From Zea mays (taxonomy: Eukaryota; Streptophyta; Magnoliopsida; Poales; Poaceae): DNA of 64,000 nt. Position numbers and translations under genes: made by a program. Position 1 is the first letter of the stretch, and each line of letters starts with the position of its first letter. Below the pieces are notes generated by a model. The model was not told the DNA's origin. It saw nothing but the letters and a program-made list of their open reading frames with translations, and ran no database searches. The stretch is taken from assembly GCF_902167145.1 (NCBI RefSeq), contig NC_050103.1, positions 182,031,625 through 182,095,624 on the forward strand. Direction: 5' to 3'. Of the stretch, positions 53,591 to 64,000 are shown one piece after another.

Positions 53591-56500
53591 ATGGGCAGTC
53601 TCCAGCAACCTCTCCAACCCGGGACGGTGCTCCGTTTCGGGAGTCTTGAGTTCATGTCCCTCGACGGCAGCTACGACATGATACTCCTTCCACCGCCGCG
53701 CGACAACGACAATGGCGGCCGACAGCCCGCCCGCCGACGGTGGAATCGACGACGTCTTCCCCGCGTGGTGGAAGAACAACCTTCGAGCTCATCCTGCCCT
53801 TTCCCCCGCCGACGGAGGGGGAGGCAGGGCGACCAAGGCCAAGCAGGAGGCAGCGCCTCGTTGGCTGTTGAGCGAGCCGACAGCACCGGCACCCCAACGA
53901 GGGGCACACCGGGTATCGACTTCGCGCATGAGACGAAGACGAGCGTCGTCTCCCTGCGACACGCCAGTCCCGAGCAAGCAGACGACGCCAGCGCGCTCGC
54001 GGAGAGCTTGCTGGACGTCACCCTCGTACCTGAGACGACGGTGCAGTCAGTCCCCGGCGTGACTTTGTCGCCGCTCGTCGACCAAGAGGTACCGACCGAT
54101 TCGCATCCCACGTCATTCGGATTCAGCCTCAACCCGCCTAGCGACCTTGCTTTGGCGGGCGCTCTCGTAGAGGCGAGTCCAAACCCTCTGGGGTTTCGCA
54201 TGCGGTCGCCTTGGGACCGGCTGACGGACGTCTCGACCTACGGGCCCTCTGGGTCCGAGGAAGACGACGACCCCAGCATCTATTGGGATTTCTCTGGACT
54301 TGGCAACCCCAGTGCCATGCGGGACTTCGTGACTGCATGTGACTACTGCCTCTCCGACCGTTCCGACGGTAGCCGCAACCTCGACGACGAGGACTGTGGC
54401 CCAAGCCGCAAATGTTTCCACGTCGATCTAGGGGGTCCCTCCGAAGGCAATCATCTCGGCATGCCGGAGGACGGTGATCTCCCTAGGCCGGTGCCCCGCA
54501 TTGACATCCCACGGGAGCTAGCTGTGGTCCCCGTTCAGGCGGGGGGCCATGACCCACAGCTCGAGCAAATCCGCGGGGTGCAGGCCAGGCTCGACGAGGG
54601 AGCAGGAGCGCTTGAGCCGATCCGCCGGGACGTCGGGCAGGCATGGGCGGGCCTACCCCCGGCCGGAGAAATACGTCACCTGCCCCAGGGCTTCCAGAAC
54701 TGCGTCGCAGACGATGTCCGGTTCAGGCCGCCACCCGCATCTAGTGGGGTCGGCCAGAACCTGGCTGCAGCAGCGATGCTTCTCCGCGCGATGCCAGAGC
54801 CATCAACCACCGAGGGCCGGCGAATCCAGGGGGAGCTCAAGAATCTCCTGGAAGGCGCCGCAGTCTGGCGGGCCGAGAGCTCTGCCTCCAGAAGGCAGGG
54901 ATACCCCTCGGAACCTCATGCCGCGACTTCCCGATTCATGCGGGAAGCCTCGGTCTACACCGGGCGCACGCGCAACACCGCGCCTGTGGCCCCGGGCCGC
55001 CTCGGCAACGAGCACCATCATCGCGACCGTCGGGCCCACCTCGACGAGAGGGTGCGCCGAGGCTATCACCCCAGGCGTGGGGACGCTACGAGAGCGGGGA
55101 GGATCGGAGTCCCTCGCCCGAGCCACCCGGTCCGCAGGCCTTCAGCCGGGCCATCCGATGGGCACCGTTCCCGACCCGGTTCCAACCCCCGACTACTATC
55201 GCAAAGTACTCGGGGGAGACAAGACCGGAACTGTGGCTCGCGGACTACCATCTGGCCTGCCAACTGGGTGGAACGGACGACGACAACCTCGTCATCCGCA
55301 ACCTCCCCCTGTTCCTCTCCGACACCGCTCGCGCCTGGTTGGAGCACCTGCCTCCGGGGCAGATCTCCAACTAGGACGACCTAGTCCAAGCCTTCACCGG
55401 CAATTTCCAGGGCACGTACGTGCGCCCTGGGAATTCCTGGGACCTCCGAAGCTGCCGGCAGCAGCCGGGAGAGTCCCTTCGGGACTACATCCGGCGATTC
55501 TCGAAGCAGCGCACCGAGCTGCCCAACATCACCGACTCGGATGTCATCAGCGCGTTCCTCGCCGGCACCACCTGCCGCGACCTGGTGAGCAAGTTGGGTC
55601 GCAAGACCCCCACCAGGGCGAGCGAGCTGATGGACATCGCCACCAAGTTCGCCTCCGGCCAGGAGGCGGTCGAGGCCATCTTCCAAAAGGACAAGCAGCC
55701 CCAGGGCCGCCCATCGGAAGATGCTCCTGAGGCGTCAACTCAGCGCGGCGCCAAGAAGAAAGGCAAGAAGAAGTCACAAGTGAAACGCGACGCCGCCGAC
55801 GCGGACCTTGTCGCCACCGCCGAGTACAAGAACCCTCGGAAACCCCCCGGAGGTGCCAACCTCTTCGACAAGATGCTCAAGTAGCCATGCCCCTATCATC
55901 AGGGGCCCGTCAAGGACACCCTTGAGGAGTGTGTCATGCTTCGGCGCCACTTCCACAGGTCCGGGCCACCCGCGGAGGGTGGCAGGGCCTGCGACGACGA
56001 CAAGAAGGAAGATCACCAAGCAGGAGAGTTCCCCAAGGTCCGCGACTGCTTCATGATCTACGGTGGGCAAGCGGCGAATGCCTCGGCTCGGCACCGCAAG
56101 CAAGAGCGTCGGGAGGTCTGCTCGGTGAAGGTGGCGGCACCAGTCTACCTAGACTGGTCCGACAAGCCCATCACCTTCGACCAAGCTGACCACCCGGACC
56201 ACGTGCCGAGCCCGGGGAAATACCCACTCGTCGTCGACCCCGTCATCGGCGACGTCAGGCTCACCAAGGTCCTTATGGATGGAGGCAGCAGCCTCAACAT
56301 CATCTACGCCGAGACCCTCGGGCTCCTGTGCGTCGATCCGTCCTCCGTCTGAGCAGGCGCTGCGCCCTTCCACGGGATCATTCGCGGGAAGCGCGTCCAG
56401 CCCCTCGGATGACTCGACCTTCCCGTCTGCTTCGGAACGCCCTCCAACTTCCGAAGGGAGACCCTGATGTTCGAGGTGGTCGGGTTCCGAGGAACCTACC

Positions 56501-56838
56501 ACGCGGTACTGGGAAGGACATGCTACGCGAAGTTCATGGTCGTCCCCAACTACACCTACCTGAAGCTCAAGATGTCGGGCCCCAACGGGGTCATCACCGT
56601 CGGCCCCACGTACAAACACGCGTTCGAATGCGACGTGGAGTGTGTGGAGTACGCCGAGGCCTTCGCCGAGTCCGAGGCCCTCATCGCCGACCTGGAAAGC
56701 CTCTCTAAGGAGGTGCCAGACGTGAAACGTCATGCCGGCAACTTCGAGCCAGTGGAGACGGTTAAGGCCGTCCCCCTCGACCCCAGCGGCGACACCTCCA
56801 AGCAGATCCGGATCGGCTCCGGGCTCGACCCCAAATAG
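53591..56838 (+). pseudogene. Gypsy-2 gag-protease, decayed
   Basis: It aligns with the 1076-aa gag-pro of gypsy-1 from ATG 53591 to the terminal UAG 56836-56838. Lesions: a one-base deletion in a G-run near 55080, TAG at 55372-55374 (from TGG), TAG at 55882-55884 (from GAG), TGA at 56350-56352 (from CGA) and TGA at 56410-56412 (from CGG). The capsid region and the protease motif VLMDGGSSLNIIY remain readable. A short segment near 56660 (ECVEYAEAFAESEALIADLE) is a few residues longer than in gypsy-1. It cannot give a full Gag. Confidence 0.9.
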
Positions 56839-59800
56839 GAAGCAGTGCTCGTCGACTTTCTCCGCGCAAACGCCGACGTCTTCGCGTGGAGTCCCTCGGA
56901 CATGCCCGGCATACCGAGGGATGTCGCCGAGCACTCGCTGGATATTCGGGCCGGAGCCCGACCCGTCAAGCAGCCTCTGCGCCGATTCGACGAGGAGAAG
57001 CGCAGAGCCATAGGCGAGGAGATCCACAAGCTAATGGCGGCAGGGTTCATCAAAGAGGTATTCCATCCCGAATGGCTTGCCAACCCTGTGCTTGTGAGAA
57101 AGAAAGGGGGGAAATGGCGGATGTGTGTAGACTACATTGGTCTCAACAAAGCATGTCCGAAGGTTCCCTACCCTCTGCCTCGCATCGATCAAATTGTGGA
57201 TTCCACTGCTGGGTGCGAAACCCTGTCTTTCCTCGATGCCTACTCAGGGTATCATCAAATCAGGATGAAAGAGTCCGACCAGCTCGCGACTTCTTTCATC
57301 ACGCCCTTCGACATGTACTGCTATGTCACCATGTCGTTCGGTTTGAGGAATGCGGGCGCGACGTACCAGCGGTGCATGAACCATGTGTTCGGCGAACACA
57401 TCGGTCGCACGGTCAAGGCCTACGTCGATGACATTGTAGTCAAGACGAGGAAAGCTTCCGACCTCCTTTCCGACCTTGAAGTGACATTCCGATGCCTCAA
57501 GGCGAAAGGCGTCAAGCTCAATCCCGAGAAGTGTGTCTTCGGGGTGCCCCGAGGCATGCTCTTGGGGTTCATCGTCTCCGAGCGGGGCATCGAAGCCAAC
57601 CCGGAGAAGATCGCAGCCATCACCAGTATGGGGCCCATCAAGGACTTAAAAGGCGTACAGAGGGTCATGGGATGTCTCGCGGCTCTGAGCCGCTTCATCT
57701 CACGCCTCGGCGAAAGAGGTCTGCCTCTGTACCGCCTCTTAAGGAAGGCCGAGTGCTTCACCTGGACCCCCGAGGCCGAGGAAGCTCTTGGGAACTTAAA
57801 GGCGCTCCTCACGAAGGCGCCTATCTTGGTGCCTCCAGCTGTCGGAGAAGCCCTCTTGGTCTACGTCGCCGCGACCACTCAGGTGGTTAGCGCCGCGATT
57901 GTGGTCGAGAGGCAAGAAGAGGGGCATGCATTGCCCGTTCAGAGGCCAGTTTACTTCGTCAGCGAGGTACTGTCCGAAACCAAGATCCGCTACCCACAAG
58001 TTCAGAAGCTGCTATATGCAGTAATCCTGACACGGCGAAAGTTGCGACACTACTTCGAGTCTCATCCGGTAACTGTGGTGTCATCCTTCCCCCTGGAGGA
58101 GATCATCCAGTGCCGAGAGGCCTCGGGTAGGATCGCAAAGTGGGCGGTGGAAATCATGGGCGAGACAATCTCGTTCGCCCCTCAGAAGGCCATCAAGTCC
58201 CAGGTCTTGGCGGACTTCGTAGCCGAATGGGTCGACACCCAGCTACCGACGGCTCCGATCCAACCGGAGCTCTGGACCATGTTTTTCGACGGGTCGCTGA
58301 TGAAGACGGGAGCCGGCGCGGGCCTACTCTTCATCTCGCCCCTCAGGAAACACCTACGCTATGTGCTACGCCTCCATTTCCCGGCGTCCAACAATGTGGC
58401 TGAGTATGAGGCTCTGGTCAACGGGTTGCGGATCGCCATCGAGCTAGGGGTCCAGCGCCTCGACGCCCGCGGTGACTCGCAGCTCGTCATCGACCAAGTC
58501 ATGAAGAACTCCCACTGCCGCGACCCAAAGATGGAGGCCTACTGCGATGAAGTTCGGCGCCTAGAAGACATGTTCTATGGGCTCGAGCTTAACCACATCG
58601 CTCGGCGCTACAACGAGACTGCGGACGAGCTGGCTAAAATAGCCTCGGGGCGAACAACGGTTCCCCCGGACGTCTTCTCCCGGGATCTACATCAACCCTC
58701 CGTCAAGATCGACGACACGCCCGAGCCTGAGGCGCCCTCGGTTCAGCCCGAGGTACCCTCGGCACAGCCCGAGGCACCCTCAGCTTGGCCCGAGGCGCCC
58801 TCGGTTCAGCCCGAGGTACCCTCGGCCCCCGAGGGTGAGGCACTGCGCATCGAGGAGGAGCGAAGCGGGGCCACGCCTGATCGAAACTGGCAGACCCTGT
58901 ACCTACAATATCTCCACCAAGGAGAGCTACCCCTCGACCGAGCCGAGGCTCGGCGGGTGGCGCGGCGCGCCAAGTCGTTTGTCTTGCTGGGCGATGAGAA
59001 GGAGCTCTACCATCGCAGCCCCTCAGGCATCCTCCAGCGATGCATCTCCGTCACCGAAGGTCAGGAACTCCTGCGGGAGATACACTCGGGGGCTTGCGGC
59101 CATCACGCAGCGCCTCGAGCCCTTGTCGGGAATGCCTTCCGACAGGGCTTCTACTGGCCGACGGCGGTGGCCGACGCCACTAGGATTGTCCGCACCTGCG
59201 AAGGGTGCCAATTCTATGCGAAGCAGACCCACCTGCCCGCTCAGGCTCTGCAGACGATACCCATCACCTGGCCCTTTGCTGTGTGGGGTCTGGACCTCGT
59301 CGGCCCCTTGCAGAAGGCGCTCGGGGGCTACACGCACCTGCTGGTCGCCATCGACAAATTCTCCAAGTGGATCGAGGTCCAACCTCTGAACAGCATCAGG
59401 TCCGAGCAGGCAGTGGCGTTCTTCACCAACATCGTCCATCGCTTCGGGGTCCCGAACTCCATCATCACCGACAACGACACCCAGTTCACCGGCAGAAAGT
59501 TCTTGGACTTCTGCGAGGATCACCACATCCGGGTGGACTGGGCCGCCGTGGCTCATCCCATGTCAAATGGGCAAGTAGAGCGTGCCAACGGCATGATTCT
59601 ACAAGGGCTCAAGCCTCGGATTTACAACGACCTCAACAAGTTCGGCAAGCGATGGATGAAGGAACTCCCCTCGGTGGTCTGGGGCCTGAGGACAACGCCG
59701 AGCCGAGCCACGGGTTTCACGCCGTTCTTCCTAGTCTACGGGGCCGAGGCCGTCTTGCCCACAGACCTGGAATACGGCTCCCCGAGGACGAGGGCCTACA

Positions 59801-60129
59801 ACGATCAAAGCAACCAAGCTAGCCGAGAAGACTCGCTGGACCAGCTGGAAGAGGCTCGGGACAAGGCCTTACTACACTCGGCGCGGTACCAGCAGTCCCT
59901 GCGACGCTACCACGCCCAAGGGATCCGGTCCCGAGACCTCCAGGTGGGCGACCTGGTGCTTCGGCTGCGACAAGACGCCAGAGGGAGGCACAAGCTCACG
60001 CCCCCCTGGGAGGGACCATTCGTCATCGCCAAGGTTCTGAAGCCCGGAACGTACAAGCTGGCCAACAGTCAAGGCGAGGTCTACGGCAACGCTTGGAACA
60101 TCCAACAGCTACGTCGCTTCTACCCTTAA
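56839..60129 (+). CDS. Gypsy-2 pol polyprotein, open
   Basis: Open from the codon after the gag-pro UAG to 60129, with no start ATG of its own. Numbering from 56845: reverse transcriptase with YVDD at 193-196, a first RNase H, then a second RNase H with D482 in FFDGSL and NNVAEYEAL, the Tat hallmark. A variable linker of P-E-V/A-P-S-A-Q-type repeats follows. The integrase has an HHCC zinc region from about 746 and core residues D817, D876 and E912, that is D-35-E. A basic C-terminal domain ends in LRRFYP. All key residues are present. The contrast with the ruined gag-pro is striking. It could serve in trans only if translated. Confidence 0.9.
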   Translation, partial: EAVLVDFLRANADVFAWSPSDMPGIPRDVAEHSLDIRAGARPVKQPLRRFDEEKRRAIGEEIHKLMAAGFIKEVFHPEWLANPVLVRKKGGKWRMCVDYIGLNKACPKVPYPLPRIDQIVDSTAGCETLSFLDAYSGYHQIRMKESDQLATSFITPFDMYCYVTMSFGLRNAGATYQRCMNHVFGEHIGRTVKAYVDDIVVKTRKASDLLSDLEVTFRCLKAKGVKLNPEKCVFGVPRGMLLGFIVSERGIEANPEKIAAITSMGPIKDLKGVQRVMGCLAALSRFISRLGERGLPLYRLLRKAECFTWTPEAEEALGNLKALLTKAPILVPPAVGEALLVYVAATTQVVSAAIVVERQEEGHALPVQRPVYFVSEVLSETKIRYPQVQKLLYAVILTRRKLRHYFESHPVTVVSSFPLEEIIQCREASGRIAKWAVEIMGETISFAPQKAIKSQVLADFVAEWVDTQLPTAPIQPELWTMFFDGSLMKTGAGAGLLFISPLRKHLRYVLRLHFPASNNVAEYEALVNGLRIAIELGVQRLDARGDSQLVIDQVMKNSHCRDPKMEAYCDEVRRLEDMFYGLELNHIARRYNETADELAKIASGRTTVPPDVFSRDLHQPSVKIDDTPEPEAPSVQPEVPSAQPEAPSAWPEAPSVQPEVPSAPEGEALRIEEERSGATPDRNWQTLYLQYLHQGELPLDRAEARRVARRAKSFVLLGDEKELYHRSPSGILQRCISVTEGQELLREIHSGACGHHAAPRALVGNAFRQGFYWPTAVADATRIVRTCEGCQFYAKQTHLPAQALQTIPITWPFAVWGLDLVGPLQKALGGYTHLLVAIDKFSKWIEVQPLNSIRSEQAVAFFTNIVHRFGVPNSIITDNDTQFTGRKFLDFCEDHHIRVDWAAVAHPMSNGQVERANGMILQGLKPRIYNDLNKFGKRWMKELPSVVWGLRTTPSRATGFTPFFLVYGAEAVLPTDLEYGSPRTRAYNDQSNQASREDSLDQLEEARDKALLHSARYQQSLRRYHAQGIRSRDLQVGDLVLRLRQDARGRHKLTPPWEGPFVIAKVLKPGTYKLANSQGEVYGNAWNIQQLRRFYP

Positions 60130-63100
60130 GATGTTTTCAAGTTGTTCATATACCTCACACCCACGCAAAGTTTAGTCATCAAGGAAGGGTCGGCCTCGCC
60201 TCGGCAAAGCCCGACCCTCCCTCGGGGGCTAAAAGGGGGGCAACCCCCTCTGCGTCGAAATTTTCCTCGAAAAAAGATCTCTTCTGCCAGAATATCTTTC
60301 GTGCTTTTTGACTACTTCGAAAAGTGGATCCTGGAAACGACGGAGTACACGTAAGCAGCCAAGGCTGACCGAGCCGAGGGACTCCTACGCCTCCGGGATA
60401 CGGATACCTCACTCATCACCTTCTGCGATAAGTAACTCACGTTCGGATAAGTGGTTCCGCGGACCGAACAAGTCTTCACGTTCAGAAGTTCTTCTGCCGA
60501 AGCGATCCTTCGAGCCTTCTCGACTGAGTCGGTGACAGAGCCTCATGGACGGGTAAAAGTGCGCGTAAGCGGCAAGGCCGACCGAGCCGAGGGACTCCTA
60601 CGCCTCCGGGATACGGATACCTCACTCATCACCTTCCGCGAGAAGCAACTCTCGCTCGCATAAACATCCCTGTTGCCGACAAAAAAGTCCAGATACTCGA
60701 AACAAGAGGAAAAGAGACGCAGCTTCACAATGCAGCGAGGGTGTGTGTTCTGGCCTCGGCGGCCGCAGAAGGCACACGCTACAGCAATCTGATCCTGCAG
60801 GCTCGGGTCTTGACGCTGGAAGGGGGCAGCAGCACCCTCGGTATCGACGACATCTTTGGTGAGGTCCGACCTAGCCTCGGACGGCGACGTGGTCCGAGGA
60901 TCTCCACTCTGAAGGACGACGTCATCACCACGCTCGGGCAATCGCTGCCAGGGTCTTCTCCGGGAACCCGGCCCGAGCAGGCGGCTCGTTCGGTCACTTC
61001 GGGGCCTCGGCCAGCCGTCCTCAGAGGGCGCCAGCCCGACCCGAGGATTCGGCTAGTCAACTCCAGCGTCGGTCCCGCCAACGGACAACCCGGCTAGGCT
61101 CCGGCCAACCAGGTTTCATTTTTGAGCCAACTCTGCCCCTGTTCATGCTGATATCGCTACCCCTGGCCTCGGCTCATCGAAGAGCGGCCAAGGGGTCCCT
61201 TTAACTAAGCTAGAGAAGCCTCAGACAACAAGGCTGACCGAGCCGAGGGACTCCTACGCCTCCGGGATACGGATACCTCACTCGTCACCTTGACACGGGG
61301 CGACTCACGCTTGGTGAAGCGGTTCAGACAACCAACAGGCGAGTCTTAGTGCTCGAAAATGAGGAAAAAACACGGCTCCGTGCCAAAATTACATACATGT
61401 TCAGGCCTCGACAGCCATAATGAACAAAAACACTGGCATTCAAAGTGCCATTACAAACGGAACTCCGGTTCCGCCTCCACAAGTACGAACAACCCCACTC
61501 GATGGGGGAGGGCCTGCGGAGCAACAGAAGACTGACGGGCGGCTCGCCGCCGCCCGCTCTGACAGCGACAACAACGACCCCCGCCCCGGGTGGCCGAACT
61601 GCAGCAGCACAGGCCTCAGGGTGGGCGCTGCTGCAATCTTGCCCTCGCCCACGCCGACGCTCGAGGGGCGAGGACAAGTACAAAGAGCCGGAGGCCCGAA
61701 GCGCGGATGGTGGCGGTGACCCCGTCGGCGACGGGGACTTCTCGAGCCGCCTCCGCCTCGGCACCGGCGACAGGGGCCATCAGCCCTCCGGCAGATCCCC
61801 ACTCAAATCCTCCCGGATGAGTGGGGCACCGACCTCCGCGCGAAGGCGCCATACCGGTGCAAAGGCAGGACCACCCCAGAACACGAACGCCGCCCTAGAA
61901 GCGTGCGGCATCTTGGGCGGTCCTCCCGTGCACACGGCGCGGCAGCCGCCTTCCGGCAGGAGGGGCCACCGGGAGCCAAGCCGACGAGCTCGACACGCTG
62001 GGACTGACGACGCCCGCCGTCGACCAGCCCCGCGTTGTCGAAGTCCGACCCACCTGCAGGGCCAGCGAGCGCCCTCTCCCTCGAACGCCACAGGGGAGGG
62101 TAACCCACGAACCCGCGCGGGAGGTAGAGCTCCGGCTCAGCCTGGCCTCCACCCCAGCGAGGATGATGAACATCCTTGAAGCTAAGGGTGGGACCAAGAT
62201 CGCAGCCCGGCTTGCTTCTCCCCACCCAGGGGCTGGTGGTCGCCGTCTCGGGTGACCGCCGGTGAAGGGGTGCAGTCGCGCTGGCTGATGAAAATCCTTG
62301 AAGCCGAACGATGGCTGAAAGGTACCAACTCCCGCGGAGTTGCGTTCCTCCAACGATGAGGCGGAAAGACGGCGGGTATCCCCCATCCAGGGGCTTGGAA
62401 GGTGGAAAGACAAGATGCATGAGGGAGCGCGAAGAGATGGTCTACTTCCAAGGGGGTCACCCTCCTTTTAAAGGCGACTATCCCTACTCGCGTCCCCAGC
62501 CGTCACAGGCTGAGTCTTCTCCAACATGCTCCAAGGCCCTCCCCTGCGGCGTGGGGGATGGGTCCCACACGTCATGCAAACCGGCTCAGAGCAGAAGAAG
62601 CCAAACCGCCGCGCGCGGTGCGCACGACCGCCCAGCGGTTACAAGTGACCCTCCACTTTTGCCCAGACCAGCGGGCGAAAGGGGCGGGCGGCCATGCAGG
62701 CGGCATGCAACCGCGCCAAGTGGACGCGCTTCTCCGACTCCCGACACGCCCAGCATGGAGGCCCAGGCCCACGCGTCACGCAACCGGCGCGCCGGATGCT
62801 TCATGCAAGAAACTGTACCGCCACTTGCGCCACCACCGCGCCTCCTCGATTGCGGAACCAATACCGCGACTCGAGGTGACCCAGCGCACGACCCAGCAGC
62901 GCCAGCCTGGCGCAGCGGTCAATGCGGCCAAAAATGGGCCGGCAGTAATGACGGTGGCAGGCGGGCGGGAGCAGCGGTCACGTCGTCAGCCAAGCTCACG
63001 TCCCATCCGGGGGCAGCAAGAGAACCCCCTCTCACGACGTGAAGACAACACGCCCATGATCCGTTCCTCGAACGGCTCACGCACGTGCAACGGCTGCCCC

Positions 63101-63234
63101 GCCAACCACTCGCCCCATCGCATTAACTCCACGGCGGGACAGGCGGCGCCTCTGGAAGGAGAAGCGGGCGACGCTTCGCCTTCGCCATAATGACCGCGTC
63201 AGTAAAGGTACGCCACGTCGTTCAATTTCGTATC
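60130..63234 (+). other. Non-coding 3' region of gypsy-2 (incomplete)
   Basis: Matches the region after pol in gypsy-1. It contains the three roughly 60-bp repeats at about 60361, 60574 and 61229. On the minus strand there is a TTTAAAAGG box (62464-62472) followed by an ATG at 62420. No protein domain was recognised. It ends at GTATC, the probable target site of the next element. Confidence 0.75.
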
Positions 63235-64000
63235 TGTTGGGGACTTGTTCTCAAGTGCTAAGAGTTAAGAACAAGGCAACATAAAAAGTGTTAAGTGTTA
63301 AAATCCTTCGTCCTTCGAAGCATTATGTTCCTTCGGGAAATAATGAGTCTCGGACGAAGGTCATGAGAGACATACCTTCGTAAACATAACAAGTAATGAC
63401 GAAGGACTCACATAAAGCATGAAATATGATATAAGCATCACCATAGAATCATTTCTATTTTATTAACATGGAAAAACAGAAATGATTCCAAATTACAAAT
63501 GTACCTTCGGTCCTGAGAGAAGGTGAAAAATACGAGCGTGATGCCAAAAGCAAATGCCAAGTCAGCGTGAACAGTACGGGAGTACTGTTCATCTATTTAT
63601 AGACGCGGGACGCAGCCCACGTAAAATTACATCCATGTCCATTACATTTGTTAACGGCTTATGGAAATCTGTCGAGGCCCCCGAAGTCTTTTCATCTTTG
63701 AGTCGGTTCCCCCTTCTGCCATCGCGCCGAAGCTTCCCTGCGCACAGCTTCGGCTACACTCGACCTTCGTCTGGTTCAGGCTTCGTCCTGGCCGTGCTCC
63801 ATATTCATAATTCTGGATCCGAAAATACATGTTCACATAATCCACTCGGAAAACATTGTCAAATCATGTTTTTGAGGACCTTCGGAGGACGAAGGCCCCC
63901 AACAGTAGCCCCTCGCAATATTAATTTGTAAATAATAAATTCAGATTGCGATATGGACGAAGGCCTTGAGCCGAAGGTCCGAAAAAACACCTTCCCTTTG
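63235..64000 (-). mobile_element. LTR retrotransposon inserted in gypsy-2, runs off the window
   Basis: The LTR at 63235-63904 (670 bp) runs from TGTTGGGGAC to CCCCCAACA. The bases after it (GTAGCCCCTCGC) read on the minus strand as a polypurine tract, so this is a 3' LTR and the element is on the minus strand. A minus-strand TATAAATA is at 63594-63601. Repeated CCTTCG/CGAAGG motifs fill the LTR, as in maize cinful/zeon-like elements; that name is tentative. Only 96 bp of its internal region are visible. Confidence 0.8.

Larger units (their letters stand above)
51971..63234 (+). mobile_element. Gypsy-2: second copy of the gypsy-1 family, plus strand
   Basis: The 5' LTR (51971-53530, 1560 bp), primer site, gag-pro (decayed), pol (open) and 3' region are present. 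At 63235 it is interrupted by another LTR, at the point corresponding to about 18024 in gypsy-1. The last kilobase of the internal region and the 3' LTR must lie beyond the window. It is inverted relative to gypsy-1 and clearly the same family along its length. Confidence 0.92.

Overview
The window looks like nuclear DNA of a large-genome grass, most probably maize (Zea mays) or a close relative. The grounds are GC-rich intronless family-1 glycosyltransferase genes, a stack of young nested LTR retrotransposons (a Sirevirus with an env-like ORF, Tat-type Ty3/gypsy elements, a small Ty1/copia element), and a Helitron with maize-type ends carrying pieces of host genes. Species is inferred from repeat content only. 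All coordinates and counts were read by eye.

Host genes are few. UGT-1 (1280-2676, +) and UGT-2 (34915-33491, -) are tail-to-tail UDP-sugar glycosyltransferases of a UGT88-like type. UGT-1 carries a frame-shifting lesion; UGT-2 is intact at 474 aa. Before the insertions their stop codons were only about 0.3 kb apart.

2800-33312 is a three-deep nest. A copia element (355-bp LTRs, TSD GAGTT) was invaded in gag by gypsy-1 (3885-29117, minus strand, 1729-bp LTRs, TSD CTAAC). The left LTR of gypsy-1 was then invaded by a Sirevirus (5509-16867, TSD CTGAT). The Sirevirus LTRs differ at about 5 substitutions in 1.69 kb, so it is by far the youngest.

35136-46727 is a complete Tat-type element (minus strand, TSD GTGAA) inserted 220 bp upstream of the UGT-2 start. 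Besides gag-pol it carries, on the opposite strand, a five-exon gene-like ORF with its own TATA box. The two coding units converge on a 78-bp tandem array. 46897-51789 is a Helitron carrying exon fragments recognisable as a MORF/DAG-type organelle RNA-editing factor and an AATF/Che-1 (TRAUB) protein, plus one unrecognised fragment.

51971-63234 is gypsy-2, the same family as gypsy-1 but on the plus strand. Its gag-pro is decayed while pol is open for 1.1 thousand codons. It is interrupted at 63235 by the LTR of a further element that runs off the window. Points I consider most worth a second look are the antisense spliced ORF, the Helitron cargo, the UAG codon kept between gag-pro and pol in both gypsy copies, and the palindrome arrays of the Sirevirus.
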